DNA of 64,000 nt from Candidatus Gastranaerophilales bacterium (lineage in GTDB: Bacteria; Cyanobacteriota; Vampirovibrionia; Gastranaerophilales; Gastranaerophilaceae), in assembly GCA_944324135.1 (NCBI GenBank), contig CALUVE010000007.1, forward strand, positions 1 through 64,000, in the 5' to 3' direction. Numbering within the stretch: position 1 is the first letter of the stretch; each line of letters begins with the position of its first letter. The translations under genes were made by a program, and so were the position numbers. Under the pieces are notes generated by a model. The model was given only the letters and a program-made list of their open reading frames with translations. It was not told the origin of the DNA and did no database searches. Positions 1-9,050 of the stretch are shown here, one piece after another.

Positions 1-630
1 GGCTCTGCCTGAAAGTCCTTTTTTCTCAAGTAATTTGGAATAGTATGCATCTTTAAATTGTTCTTTTGGCTTATGAACCAGTTCTGAGAGCATATTACGC
101 TTGCCTTTTGGAATGAAAGCTCTCCTTACGAGATTAACAGGATAAGCTGCAACACGGTAAAGCAATGTACCTGCATCATGTAAGGCTTGTTTGCGAGCTT
201 CTTTTAGAGATTCAGTCACTATTCTGTTTATATTTTCAGGTCGGGTAACCTCTGCCATTGCATCATCAACCCAGCTTTTCACAGACGACTCAACTATTTT
301 AGGCAACTCAGTCCTTATATTATTTATTGCACGCTGTTTTGTTAACGGCATAACAAGAGCCTCCCAGGTATCAAGTGCAGCTTGATGTTCTTTGCCTGAT
401 TTGCCTTTTGTTAATGAATGCAATATCGTATATGACGCATTTCCCGGTTCTTTTGTATCATCAGCAAGTCTTGTTAACGCCTGTAAAAATTCTTTCTTTT
501 CTCCTCTGGATTTTCCTGACAATATTTGCGACAGTTGTTTTGCTGTCCCTTTTGATGCTGTACGAGCAACTTGTTTTGATGCTCCTAAATACTCATAAAG
601 TTTGATTGCAACTTTCCCGACTGCTTTCAT
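1..630 (-). CDS. Partial hypothetical protein (3' end beyond the window)
   Basis: Reading leftward from an ATG at 630, 210 codons stay open to the window edge, so the C-terminus is missing. A purine-rich AGGGGAAA lies directly upstream and supports this start. The product is rich in Lys, Ala and Leu and looks mostly helical. It has no signal peptide and no clear membrane span in the visible part. A basic stretch (AFIPKGKRN) lies about 40 residues before the edge. I do not recognise the family. The overlapping plus-strand frames (191-385, 375-605) are less protein-like and were treated as shadows. Confidence 0.6.
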   Translation of the reverse strand, partial: MKAVGKVAIKLYEYLGASKQVARTASKGTAKQLSQILSGKSRGEKKEFLQALTRLADDTKEPGNASYTILHSLTKGKSGKEHQAALDTWEALVMPLTKQRAINNIRTELPKIVESSVKSWVDDAMAEVTRPENINRIVTESLKEARKQALHDAGTLLYRVAAYPVNLVRRAFIPKGKRNMLSELVHKPKEQFKDAYYSKLLEKKGLSGRA

Positions 631-713
631 TTTCCCCTATTCCCCTTTTTGTGTTTTTATTAAATCCCCTTTATGATTTAATAAAAACATTTTGTTCTTA
701 AAAATTGCCTGTA

Positions 714-756
714 GAAAAAAAAGACACGCAAGGAATGAACCTCTGCGTGTCTTTTG
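714..756 (-). terminator. Rho-independent terminator after the acetate-CoA ligase gene
   Basis: The 10-bp stem AAGACACGCA (721-730) pairs with TGCGTGTCTT (744-753). On the minus strand the stem is followed by a run of about 8 T. It lies 25 bp past the stop of the ligase gene and separates it from the partial gene to its left. Confidence 0.85.
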
Positions 757-780
757 TGTAAATTTATTGTTATCTACGGA

Positions 781-2943
781 TTAGTGGCAAAGTGAGCATT
801 GACCACTGCAAGTGCAGTTCAAAGCTTCTTTTGCTTCTTCCATTCTAACCTTGATACGTCCGTCTACTGCGATACCTTCGCCTGTTGCTTCTGAAATCAA
901 AAGCGGGTTGATATCGAGTTCGTCAATGAATTTGAAGTCATTAACGAGTTGTGACAATCTGAGTAATGTTTCTTGAATTTGTCCGATTTGTGCTGGTTTT
1001 GTACCTCTTGCACCTTCTAACAGTTTGTATGCTTTTACTGATTTAATCATTTCTTCAGCATCAACATCTGTCAAAGGAGCAATTCTGAATGTTACATCTT
1101 TCATAACTTCTACGAATACGCCGCCTAAACCGAACATCATCATAGGACCGTATTGAGGATCTGTTGCAATACCGCAAACCATTTCGCGGCTGCCTTTTAC
1201 CATTTCCTGAATAATTACGCCCTCAAGTCCGTCGAGCAATCCTTTTGCTTCCAATCTTTCAAGCAAACCTTTGTATTCTTTTCTCAACTGTTCTTCAGAC
1301 TTGATGTTAACAACAACACCGCCTACATCTGTTTTGTGAGATGTTGTTTTAGAAGTCATTTTCATTACAACAGGATATCCGATTGAATTTCCGAGTTCAA
1401 CAACTTCTTCTTCATTAGTTGCAAGACCGTATTTGCAAGCTCTGATTCCGTAAGCTTGAAGTACATCGATAGATTCCAATGTTGTAAGTTGAGCACGGCC
1501 CTCTTGAATAGATTTTTTGATAATATTTTCAACTTTAGCTCTGTCTACATCGTAGCAAGGAATTTTACCCTCAGGTCTTTCCATCCAGAGTCTTTGTTGA
1601 TTCAATCTGTTCAAACCGTCAGCAGCTTGTTCTGCGTACATAAAGAACGGCATATTAACATTCATATCAGAAAGTTTTGAGAAGAATTCATTCTTAGTCA
1701 TAAATACGCCGATAATCGGTTTTTGAGGATTTTTAGCCTTAATTTCCATCAAAGCTTCCGCAACATCTATATCTTTCAAACCGAGGAACGGAAGATAAAT
1801 TGTGATAATCATATCAACATTTTCATCAGCAATAACAGTTTCCAAAGTTTGTTTGTAGTGTTCGATAGGTGCAGATGCAATCATATCAATAGGGTTTTTA
1901 ACAGAAGCTGCAGCCGGCAGGAAACTTCTCAATTTTTCTTTTGTTTCATCAGAAATTTTAGCCATTTGCATACCGTATTCGCAAACAGCGTCTGTAGCCA
2001 TAATACCAGGGCCGCCGGAGTTAGTGATGATAGCTACTCTGTCGCCTTTCGGGATAGGGCAGTTTGCGAATACTTTTGCTGTTTCAAACAAGTTTTGCAA
2101 AGAGAACTCTCTGATAACACCTGATTGTTGTAACAGAGCAGCAGCAGCCTTGTCAGCACCTGCTAATGAACCTGTGTGAGAAGATGCAGCAGATGCACCT
2201 GCAGCAGAACGTCCTGATTTCAAAGCAAGGATAGGTTTCTTTTTAGAAACTCTTGATGCCAATTTTCTGAAATTAGCAGGGTTCTGGATTGATTCCATAT
2301 ACAAAAGAATTTGTTTAACGTCATCATCATTTTCCCAGTATTCGATAGCAGTTTCAGCGTTAACATCAGCCTGGTTACCTATTGAAATAAATTGAGCAAA
2401 ACCAAGGTTAAGGTCTTTTAAAATATTCAAAATACCGCCGCCCAAAGCGCCTGATTGAGAAACAAAACCGATGTTTCCGCGTTCAGGAAGAGATTCGGCA
2501 AAGCAGCCGTCCATTCTGACTTCAGGGTTAGTATTAACAACACCTAGGCAGTTTGGACCAACGCATCTCATACCGTATTCTTTAATTTTTGCAACTAGTT
2601 GTTTTTCGAGTTCAGCACCCTCTTTGCCTGTTTCTTTGAAACCGGCAGTGATGATACAAAGCCCTTTGATACCTTTTTCGTTGCACTGGTCAATTGTAGA
2701 TAAAACGAATTTAGAATTAACAACGATAAGAGCAAGGTCAACATCTCCAGGAATTTCGTTTACTGTTGTATAAGCTTGTAAGCCTTCAATAATTCCGCCT
2801 TTAGGGTTAACCGGATAAATTTTACCGTTGAATTTGTATTCCTGCAATCGTTTCATAATATCAGAACCGATTGTATGTTCTTTTGTTGAAGCACCGATTA
2901 CTGCAATGGATTTCGGTTTCATAATTTTGTCTAACAAAGTCAT
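781..2943 (-). CDS. Acetate-CoA ligase (ADP-forming), fused alpha and beta subunits
   Basis: 720 aa. In this family the enzyme converts acyl-CoA, ADP and phosphate to acid, CoA and ATP, conserving energy at the end of fermentation. From the N-terminus: a CoA-binding Rossmann domain (IAVIGAS near residue 15, GPNCLG near 129), a succinyl-CoA-synthetase-like domain with VSQSGALGGG near 161, SHTGSLAG with the expected phospho-His at 256, and a C-terminal ATP-grasp domain (about 490-700). The fused order is typical of the single-chain bacterial form. GAAAGGAC precedes the ATG. The gene is monocistronic with its own terminator. An odd feature is a Cys-rich tail, CTCSGQCSLCH, after the ATP-grasp fold. 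Substrate range (acetate or other acids) cannot be told from sequence alone. Confidence 0.9.
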   Translation of the reverse strand: MTLLDKIMKPKSIAVIGASTKEHTIGSDIMKRLQEYKFNGKIYPVNPKGGIIEGLQAYTTVNEIPGDVDLALIVVNSKFVLSTIDQCNEKGIKGLCIITAGFKETGKEGAELEKQLVAKIKEYGMRCVGPNCLGVVNTNPEVRMDGCFAESLPERGNIGFVSQSGALGGGILNILKDLNLGFAQFISIGNQADVNAETAIEYWENDDDVKQILLYMESIQNPANFRKLASRVSKKKPILALKSGRSAAGASAASSHTGSLAGADKAAAALLQQSGVIREFSLQNLFETAKVFANCPIPKGDRVAIITNSGGPGIMATDAVCEYGMQMAKISDETKEKLRSFLPAAASVKNPIDMIASAPIEHYKQTLETVIADENVDMIITIYLPFLGLKDIDVAEALMEIKAKNPQKPIIGVFMTKNEFFSKLSDMNVNMPFFMYAEQAADGLNRLNQQRLWMERPEGKIPCYDVDRAKVENIIKKSIQEGRAQLTTLESIDVLQAYGIRACKYGLATNEEEVVELGNSIGYPVVMKMTSKTTSHKTDVGGVVVNIKSEEQLRKEYKGLLERLEAKGLLDGLEGVIIQEMVKGSREMVCGIATDPQYGPMMMFGLGGVFVEVMKDVTFRIAPLTDVDAEEMIKSVKAYKLLEGARGTKPAQIGQIQETLLRLSQLVNDFKFIDELDINPLLISEATGEGIAVDGRIKVRMEEAKEALNCTCSGQCSLCH

Positions 2944-3015
2944 TTTTTTGTCCTTTCTTTTCGTTTGATATTTGATTTATTATCTCTCTTTTTTATTTTC
3001 TGTTTTGTAAAAAAC

Positions 3016-3432
3016 TTATGGTTCAATTTCCATAACATTTAAAAATTTTTGCCAAACATTATCAGCAAACTTTTGCAATTTTTCAGTAAAAGTTTTTGGT
3101 TGTTTTTGCAATTTTTCTTCGTGTTCACGAATAGTTTTTTCAGCTACTGCATCGTATAAATTAGCATTTTCAGCAACAAGATATTCTGTTTTCAAAGAAT
3201 TTTTTTTGAGAACATCTTTTTCACTTTGAGCAATAATGCTGACAGCTTTCTTAGCATGGTTTTGTTTTATAAACAAATCGAACGGTTTATCAGCAATCAT
3301 TTTTTCCAGAGCATTATAAGATTCTCTGACATATTTAGCCGGAAGATAGCTTAAATCACCCGGGGTAATGAAAACTTTTCCATTGAAATTTTGTTTGTTT
3401 TGTTGAGAATTTGAAATAGATTGAACCTGCAT
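3016..3432 (-). CDS. Hypothetical protein with the N-terminal M-x-V-x-x-I-x-N signature
   Basis: 138 aa, no recognised domain. It starts MQVQSISN, followed by a Gln/Asn-rich linker and NFNGK. The rest is charged and helical, with no signal peptide and no membrane span. AAGGAG precedes the ATG. It lies 11 bp downstream of the radical SAM gene and is probably co-transcribed with it. Four other proteins in this window begin the same way although they are otherwise unrelated, so the start may be a sorting or interaction tag. Confidence 0.75.
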   Translation of the reverse strand: MQVQSISNSQQNKQNFNGKVFITPGDLSYLPAKYVRESYNALEKMIADKPFDLFIKQNHAKKAVSIIAQSEKDVLKKNSLKTEYLVAENANLYDAVAEKTIREHEEKLQKQPKTFTEKLQKFADNVWQKFLNVMEIEP

Positions 3433-3443
3433 ATTTACACTCC

Positions 3444-4079
3444 TTATGAATAACCGTTAGGAATCCATTCTCTGACACGGAGTTTTGCGCCCAAATCATT
3501 GCTGATTTTTTCGCAAGCTTCGATATCAAGATGTCTGCCTTTATAATTTTCTACGATACTGGTAACAGTTTTAATACCTGCATCTGAACATGATTTTATG
3601 AAATTTTTAACCTCATCATAGGCGTTGTCAAATTTGGGGTTAGAAAGTTCGTTATACTCTTGAGATGTCGGAGCATTCAAGCTGACAGAAATTTCATCAA
3701 TCAGTCCGACGAGTTCGGGAGCAACATTTCTTTTATAAACGAAATTTGCATGACCGTTAGTATTTATTCTTGTTTTAATTTGTGGATAATTTTGTTTGAT
3801 AAAAAGAGCTACATTTTTCAAAATATCAAGCTTAAGCATAGGTTCGCCGTAACCGCAGAACACAGCTTCATTTTTGAAATCATCACCGGCTTTATTTAGA
3901 ACAGAGCGGAACTGGGAGATGACATCCTCTGCAGAAAAATCTTCAGAATCAAGCCACAATTCCTGACCGCAAACATCGTCTTTGTCATTTCTCAGGCAAA
4001 AAATACAATTGTTTGTACATCTGTTTGTTAAATTTATGTAGATTTTATTATCTAATAAATAAACTAAAGTATTTGCCAT
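3444..4079 (-). CDS. TatD-type radical SAM protein
   Basis: 211 aa. The CTNNCIFC motif (Cys21, Cys25, Cys28) is the CxxxCxxC site for a 4Fe-4S cluster that cleaves S-adenosylmethionine. GYGEPML near residue 90 matches the GGEP-type SAM-binding strand. Length and sequence fit the small radical SAM family usually fused to or beside the nuclease TatD; substrate unknown. I chose the ATG at 4079 because GGAAAGGG stands just before it. An upstream in-frame ATG at 4100 has no such site. No TatD gene is visible nearby. The downstream neighbour is the signature-bearing hypothetical gene at 3016-3432. Confidence 0.8.
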   Translation of the reverse strand: MANTLVYLLDNKIYINLTNRCTNNCIFCLRNDKDDVCGQELWLDSEDFSAEDVISQFRSVLNKAGDDFKNEAVFCGYGEPMLKLDILKNVALFIKQNYPQIKTRINTNGHANFVYKRNVAPELVGLIDEISVSLNAPTSQEYNELSNPKFDNAYDEVKNFIKSCSDAGIKTVTSIVENYKGRHLDIEACEKISNDLGAKLRVREWIPNGYS

Positions 4080-4212
4080 TATTACCCTTTCCGATGTCAA
4101 AATTATCTCACAGGCAAAAATATTTTACAAGAGCGAAATCAGGGATATTCTAAAGTATTCTGTTCTACTGAAAGCCCAAACCTTAAGTAATCTTTCCTCA
4201 AAAATCTTGGTT

Positions 4213-5064
4213 CTAAGCAGATTTTTCTACTGCGCTGCCAGCCTCATATCCGGGAACTGTCAATACAACAGGTACAAATCTTGCTATAGCAGACCAGAAT
4301 TTTGATTCCGGTGCCATTATTGATGCAGCCAGACATACATCATCAAGGTGCGGTGCAAAATCTGTTGCTTTGATGTCTCTTTCAACTTCTTTTTTGTATA
4401 TTTTTTCATTTATAAAGTTGGAAACTTTATTTCCGGTAACAATGCCGGTAAAAAGCGCGCCCGCTGTAACAGCGAGAGTAGGGACAGCTTTTATCATACC
4501 ATTTATAATTTTAACGGCTTTGTTTGTTCCGCTCAGCTGCGGCATAGCATTTGTAACAATTTTTTGAATACTCTTGCCGGATTTTAACTTCATATCTGAA
4601 TAAACCAGTCCGGTGCCGCCTATTGCACATATCGGGATAAGAATATTTCCGACAAGTTGATTTAGACTTTCTCTGGCTTTTGCTTTTATATTTTTCTTGT
4701 CGTCGACAATAGCTCCGCCTGCAAACCCGCCGGCTACAGAGGCAACCCCGAGGGTTAAAATTTCTGCAGTATCATAATGAACTTTTGTCTTAGGGTCAAT
4801 ATTGAAAATAGCCCAATTTTTCAATTTAGAAGTCAGAATTTTTACCGGATTCAATGAATAGCCCTGTCTTTTTGAAATCAACGCAGTTGCTGTTGCAACA
4901 CCGAGTGCCGAACCTAAAAAAGCTCCGCGTTTCACATGTTTTTTATCTGTCAGCTGCTCTGATGCAGAAAATTCTTGCTGTTTTTGTGTCGTTTTATTTT
5001 TCAAATTATAATATGCAGAGCCGCTGTTTAGTGTTTGATAATTTTTAACAGAACTAACTACCAT
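4213..5064 (-). CDS. Hypothetical membrane protein with the N-terminal signature
   Basis: 283 aa. It starts MVVSSVKN (the M-x-V-x-x-V-x-N signature) and a polar linker runs to EFSAS near residue 33. Several Ala/Gly-rich hydrophobic segments follow: about 47-62 (GAFLGSALGVATATAL), 104-122, 139-155, 193-212 and 259-275. These suggest a multi-pass or membrane-associated protein. No known domain recognised. It is divergent from the 534-aa gene at 5330, and the 265-bp gap between them must hold promoters for both. Function unknown. Confidence 0.7.
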   Translation of the reverse strand: MVVSSVKNYQTLNSGSAYYNLKNKTTQKQQEFSASEQLTDKKHVKRGAFLGSALGVATATALISKRQGYSLNPVKILTSKLKNWAIFNIDPKTKVHYDTAEILTLGVASVAGGFAGGAIVDDKKNIKAKARESLNQLVGNILIPICAIGGTGLVYSDMKLKSGKSIQKIVTNAMPQLSGTNKAVKIINGMIKAVPTLAVTAGALFTGIVTGNKVSNFINEKIYKKEVERDIKATDFAPHLDDVCLAASIMAPESKFWSAIARFVPVVLTVPGYEAGSAVEKSA

Positions 5065-5329
5065 AATGTCATCTTCTTTCTTCTATATCATACATAAAAC
5101 ACATAAAAAAAACTATTGCTATTTGAATGAAAAATTTAACAATTCTTAATTATTGTCTGTGATACACTATATATCGTAAGATATGTTAAGCAAGATTTAC
5201 AAAGCGTAAAAGCCAGAAATATCAAAGGAAAAACACTTTATATTGCGGAATATAAATACGCAGACAGGCAAATTTTTATATTCACGTGTATTAAGTAAAT
5301 GTGATATGTGTGCGAGAAAAATATAAAGT

Positions 5330-6934
5330 ATGTCGACAAAAATACAACCAACTTTAATTAATACGAACCCTCAAACCATCGGACAGTATTCTATACCGCG
5401 CAGATTTGTACGTGGTCTGGCCAGTCACACCATGGCGCCGTTGATTTTGCTTGAAGCATTCGTAACCGGCGGCAGAACCATTCAGGCTTATGACAGAGGC
5501 GGATTTGAAGAGGCAAGAGAACGTTTCACAGAAGAAGCCATTGGAGCCGCATTCTGGTTTGGCGGAGTAAAAGGGTTCAACGCAATGAACGATTACTTTG
5601 GCAAAAAGATTTTGAGTCTTCCGACAGCAGCGTTTGACGTTGGTAAAGACAGAGTAAGAAATCCGCTGGTGAACTTTATCCGTAAATATCCGAGATTTAC
5701 AGATAAAACTCTCGGTATTTTCAAATGCCTGAAAGTCGGTTCAAGTATTTTGCTTGCAAACGCACTTGTCGGTTTTGTTGTGCCTAAGATTAACCAGCAT
5801 ATAACCGCACAAATCCACGAAAAACGCATGGAAGAGATGAAAGAAAATCCAAGAAAGTATGTATTTGCAAATTCGCGTATCAAACTGAAAAACTATATAG
5901 AAAAAATTAATACAAAAGATGATGAAAAAGATTTGACATTTGAGGGTAGCGGAGTCCAGACAATGCTTTCTCTCGCCCATAACTTTGAAAACAATCCGAC
6001 CTATCAGCTTTTGTCAACAGACGTAGGTATAGCCGGCGGACGTGCAATCAGTTCAAGAAATAACCATGAAAGAACTGAAGTTCTCTGGCGTGATTTGTCA
6101 TCAATATATTTCTACATGTTCAACATGCCTAATATGAACAGATGGCTGAATATGATTGAGCAGGGCGGACGTAAAACAAGACTTAATCCTGTCGCCGCAA
6201 AACAAATTCATGACGTAATGATGGAATACTTAAAACAAAACGGCGGGCAGATGAAGCCTGATGACTTTGCGGAATTAATCTATGGTGACAGCCATAAATC
6301 ACATTTGATATCGGATTCAATGTCGCGTAAATTCAAACACGGAATCATTAATCTTGACGATTTCATTGAAACTGTTAAACATGATTTCCCTGCAGATGCA
6401 GCGAAATATGAAGATTTGGCAAGACGTATGTCCAAATTGCAGCCGTCTGTTGATGGTGTTAACATATTAACCAAAATGCAGGTAAAAGATATCTTCCGCG
6501 GCGGCGTTTTGAATTCTCCTGAATTTATAGATAATATTTATAACATTGAAACCGGCGGAGCGCATTGTGATCCGTTTGCTTACGTAAACAACAAGCATCT
6601 TGAAACTCTTAAAGAGGATGTTTACCATTATGCAAAACATGTTGTAAACGAGGCAAAAGATGCCGGAGTAGACATCACTGAAAAATTATTGAAAAAAATA
6701 AACTATAAAAACTTTGCATTCAATATGTTCAACTGGGGTACAGGTTTTGCAATTTCAGCTATATTCTTGTCGACAATTATCCCGAAAGTTCAATACTGGA
6801 TAACAAAAGTGACGACAGGTCAGAATGAATTCCCGGGCACAGCTGATTACTCAGCCGAAAAATTGGCTGATGCAGCAAAAAATAAAGAAACCTCAACTGC
6901 TGGCCATTCCAAATCTGCTGAATTAATACGATAA
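5330..6934 (+). CDS. Hypothetical protein with two membrane segments
   Basis: 534 aa, no recognised domain. Two hydrophobic segments are visible, near residues 145-160 (LKVGSSILLANALVGFVVPK) and near 465-485 (GTGFAISAIFLSTIIPK). Both end in a V/I-P-K motif followed by a polar helix containing IT, so they may be related. Between them lies a soluble region of about 300 residues. The C-terminus is Ala/Lys-rich and polar. The start at 5330 lacks a clear ribosome-binding site, so it is less certain than the frame. It is convergent with the glucanotransferase gene, 24 bp apart. Probably a lineage-specific envelope protein. Confidence 0.65.
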   Translation: MSTKIQPTLINTNPQTIGQYSIPRRFVRGLASHTMAPLILLEAFVTGGRTIQAYDRGGFEEARERFTEEAIGAAFWFGGVKGFNAMNDYFGKKILSLPTAAFDVGKDRVRNPLVNFIRKYPRFTDKTLGIFKCLKVGSSILLANALVGFVVPKINQHITAQIHEKRMEEMKENPRKYVFANSRIKLKNYIEKINTKDDEKDLTFEGSGVQTMLSLAHNFENNPTYQLLSTDVGIAGGRAISSRNNHERTEVLWRDLSSIYFYMFNMPNMNRWLNMIEQGGRKTRLNPVAAKQIHDVMMEYLKQNGGQMKPDDFAELIYGDSHKSHLISDSMSRKFKHGIINLDDFIETVKHDFPADAAKYEDLARRMSKLQPSVDGVNILTKMQVKDIFRGGVLNSPEFIDNIYNIETGGAHCDPFAYVNNKHLETLKEDVYHYAKHVVNEAKDAGVDITEKLLKKINYKNFAFNMFNWGTGFAISAIFLSTIIPKVQYWITKVTTGQNEFPGTADYSAEKLADAAKNKETSTAGHSKSAELIR

Positions 6935-6958
6935 GAATAAAAGATTTAAAAACTAATT

Positions 6959-8983
6959 TTACTTTTCTTTTAAGATATCTATTACAATATCCAAATCGTC
7001 AAGGATTGGCTGAGCCTTTTCATAAATTTCACGTTTGAAATCAGCGTCGTAATTGTGCGCTCTAACCTGCATATCAATTTTAGCCTGCATTGCTTCTTTG
7101 ACACGTTCAGGCATATTCAAGGCTGTAGGATTGTCACTTGACAGATTTTCGTAATATTTATCCAAAAAGTCCGGACTAATACGCTCTGTCCAGTTTGTAT
7201 CATTAGTTGTGCCGGGCACGTTGTAAACTGCATCCTCGTCTGTTATCCCGAGCAAGTCGTCATGAGATATCTGGAATTTTGGAGTTGTCAAAAGTTCTGA
7301 GAACTTGGCAAATGTCCACTCTCTGTCGTTTGAAAGATAGAGATTTTTACGCTCTTCTCTAATTTTTGCAATATTAGGGCGCGAATCATCCATATTCAAA
7401 TAACCTGCAAGATAATCCACATTCCAAGGCCATGATTCTCTTGTGTATTCGCCCTGAGTGCCGTTTTTCAAATCACCGATACGTTTCAGGTAATTCATAG
7501 TTGCACCCTGATCATGTGTGCTGATTACAAACCAGTTATTCTGTCCGCCCTCATTCATTACATCTTCCGCACGCTCCCAGTCTATATTTGTAATCTTAGG
7601 CAGCTTAAGCTCATTGTAGACAAGTTTGAATCTTTCAGGATATGTGCAAACATCTTCCCAGACAGCATCTTCTTTATGAATGCCATGACGTTCAAATATA
7701 GGCAGAACAAGATGCTGCAATAATTTCGGATAATCCCAGTATTTGTCATATTCTTCTCCCGGATTAGCAGGATTGCGCAATTCCGAGATGTATTTTTCGA
7801 TGTTTTTGTTCTTGTTATGCGGCGGATAAGTGAAGAAATCTTCGTCTTTTGCACTTTTCTTCATAATATATGGTTCAATCAACCCCATAACGTGGTCAAC
7901 TCTAATCCCCTCATTAAATTCCAGTGCTGCTTCAATTTTTTCTTCGAGGAATTTACCGCCGATATTCAAATCATATCTGCCGTTTTTGAAGATTTTTTTA
8001 GGATCAAGAACCTGAATTCTCCAACGCTGTGACGGTTTGTTATTTTCTCTTGCGCCCATCTCCCAGTCATCAAGGAAAGCTTCTTCGTAGCGCCACGCAT
8101 CCATTTTCGAACATCCGACAAGCAAATCATTTATGTTTTTAACTCCGAGCTGCTCTCTCCACTCTTTGTTTTCTTTTATTTGCTTTGTAATTAAAAATTG
8201 CTCAAATTTATACTGCTCAATTGGATTTTTGTTGTATTTATAAAGCTCTTGATAATAATTAATTGCATCTTTATTACCGTTGTCAAGACGTTTAATCAGG
8301 TGATGATCTTTATCTGGCCATTGTTCATAATCATCAGTGCCGTACTTGTTGGAAAGCACCTGAAAAATAGCCTCGTCTGTTAATCTGTCCTCATTGTTAT
8401 TTTTATTCAGAAAACTAATATATTCCCGCTCGAGAGCCAGTGCCTGCGGCTGGCCTTTGGCAAGATTTTTGCGGTAGTTCTGGAAAACTTCCTTGAGTGC
8501 TATATCGTAGGTCTGCTCTGCAGCTTTAAAATCCGTCCGTTCATAATTCTTGTCCGTAATTTCAAGCGGCTTTGTAACTTCATTATAAGTATCTTTTGAA
8601 AGCAAATTTCCGTATTTGTAACTTGTTAAATCAAGCAAATCTATAAACAGTCTGTTTTTTGCGAATGCAGACGACTTATATGGTGAATTCACACCTTTTT
8701 CAAGATCACCGCAAGGGCCTAATTGCTGCGCATTAAAACCATATAACGCCAAAAATTTTGTCCACTCTTTCGCTCCGTTTCCGTATGGTGAGCCGATGTT
8801 TGTATTTCTGTCATAAGCAGGGAAACACGAACCGTGAGTAATTACAGCTCTCTCTTTTGTCCCCATAAAATCATAAGCCTTGTTCATTGTATTTTGCACA
8901 AAAGGCTCCTCTACCCGTGTCGGACGACGACCGAACACCACGGGATATCCCATGTTACCGTTCCTAATTCCACTAACTTGCAT
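6959..8983 (-). CDS. GH77 family 4-alpha-glucanotransferase (MalQ-like)
   Basis: 674 aa. In this family the enzyme transfers alpha-1,4-glucan segments between maltodextrins or to glucose. The GH77 catalytic landmarks are present: RVDH (361-364) with the nucleophile Asp363, WED (442-444) with the acid/base Glu443, and STHD (488-491) with the stabilising Asp491. The N-terminus is not a normal MalQ start: it reads MQVSGIRN, then VFGRRPT, which is the signature shared with four other proteins here. There is no classical signal peptide. A region at about 110-290 lacks obvious GH77 motifs and may be an insertion. No other glycogen or maltose genes are adjacent. Confidence 0.8.
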   Translation of the reverse strand: MQVSGIRNGNMGYPVVFGRRPTRVEEPFVQNTMNKAYDFMGTKERAVITHGSCFPAYDRNTNIGSPYGNGAKEWTKFLALYGFNAQQLGPCGDLEKGVNSPYKSSAFAKNRLFIDLLDLTSYKYGNLLSKDTYNEVTKPLEITDKNYERTDFKAAEQTYDIALKEVFQNYRKNLAKGQPQALALEREYISFLNKNNNEDRLTDEAIFQVLSNKYGTDDYEQWPDKDHHLIKRLDNGNKDAINYYQELYKYNKNPIEQYKFEQFLITKQIKENKEWREQLGVKNINDLLVGCSKMDAWRYEEAFLDDWEMGARENNKPSQRWRIQVLDPKKIFKNGRYDLNIGGKFLEEKIEAALEFNEGIRVDHVMGLIEPYIMKKSAKDEDFFTYPPHNKNKNIEKYISELRNPANPGEEYDKYWDYPKLLQHLVLPIFERHGIHKEDAVWEDVCTYPERFKLVYNELKLPKITNIDWERAEDVMNEGGQNNWFVISTHDQGATMNYLKRIGDLKNGTQGEYTRESWPWNVDYLAGYLNMDDSRPNIAKIREERKNLYLSNDREWTFAKFSELLTTPKFQISHDDLLGITDEDAVYNVPGTTNDTNWTERISPDFLDKYYENLSSDNPTALNMPERVKEAMQAKIDMQVRAHNYDADFKREIYEKAQPILDDLDIVIDILKEK

Positions 8984-9050
8984 ATTGTTTTTAAACCCCT
9001 AACAAATATATTTTTGCTATTTAATCTTTAATCTTTTTCAACTATTTTAT

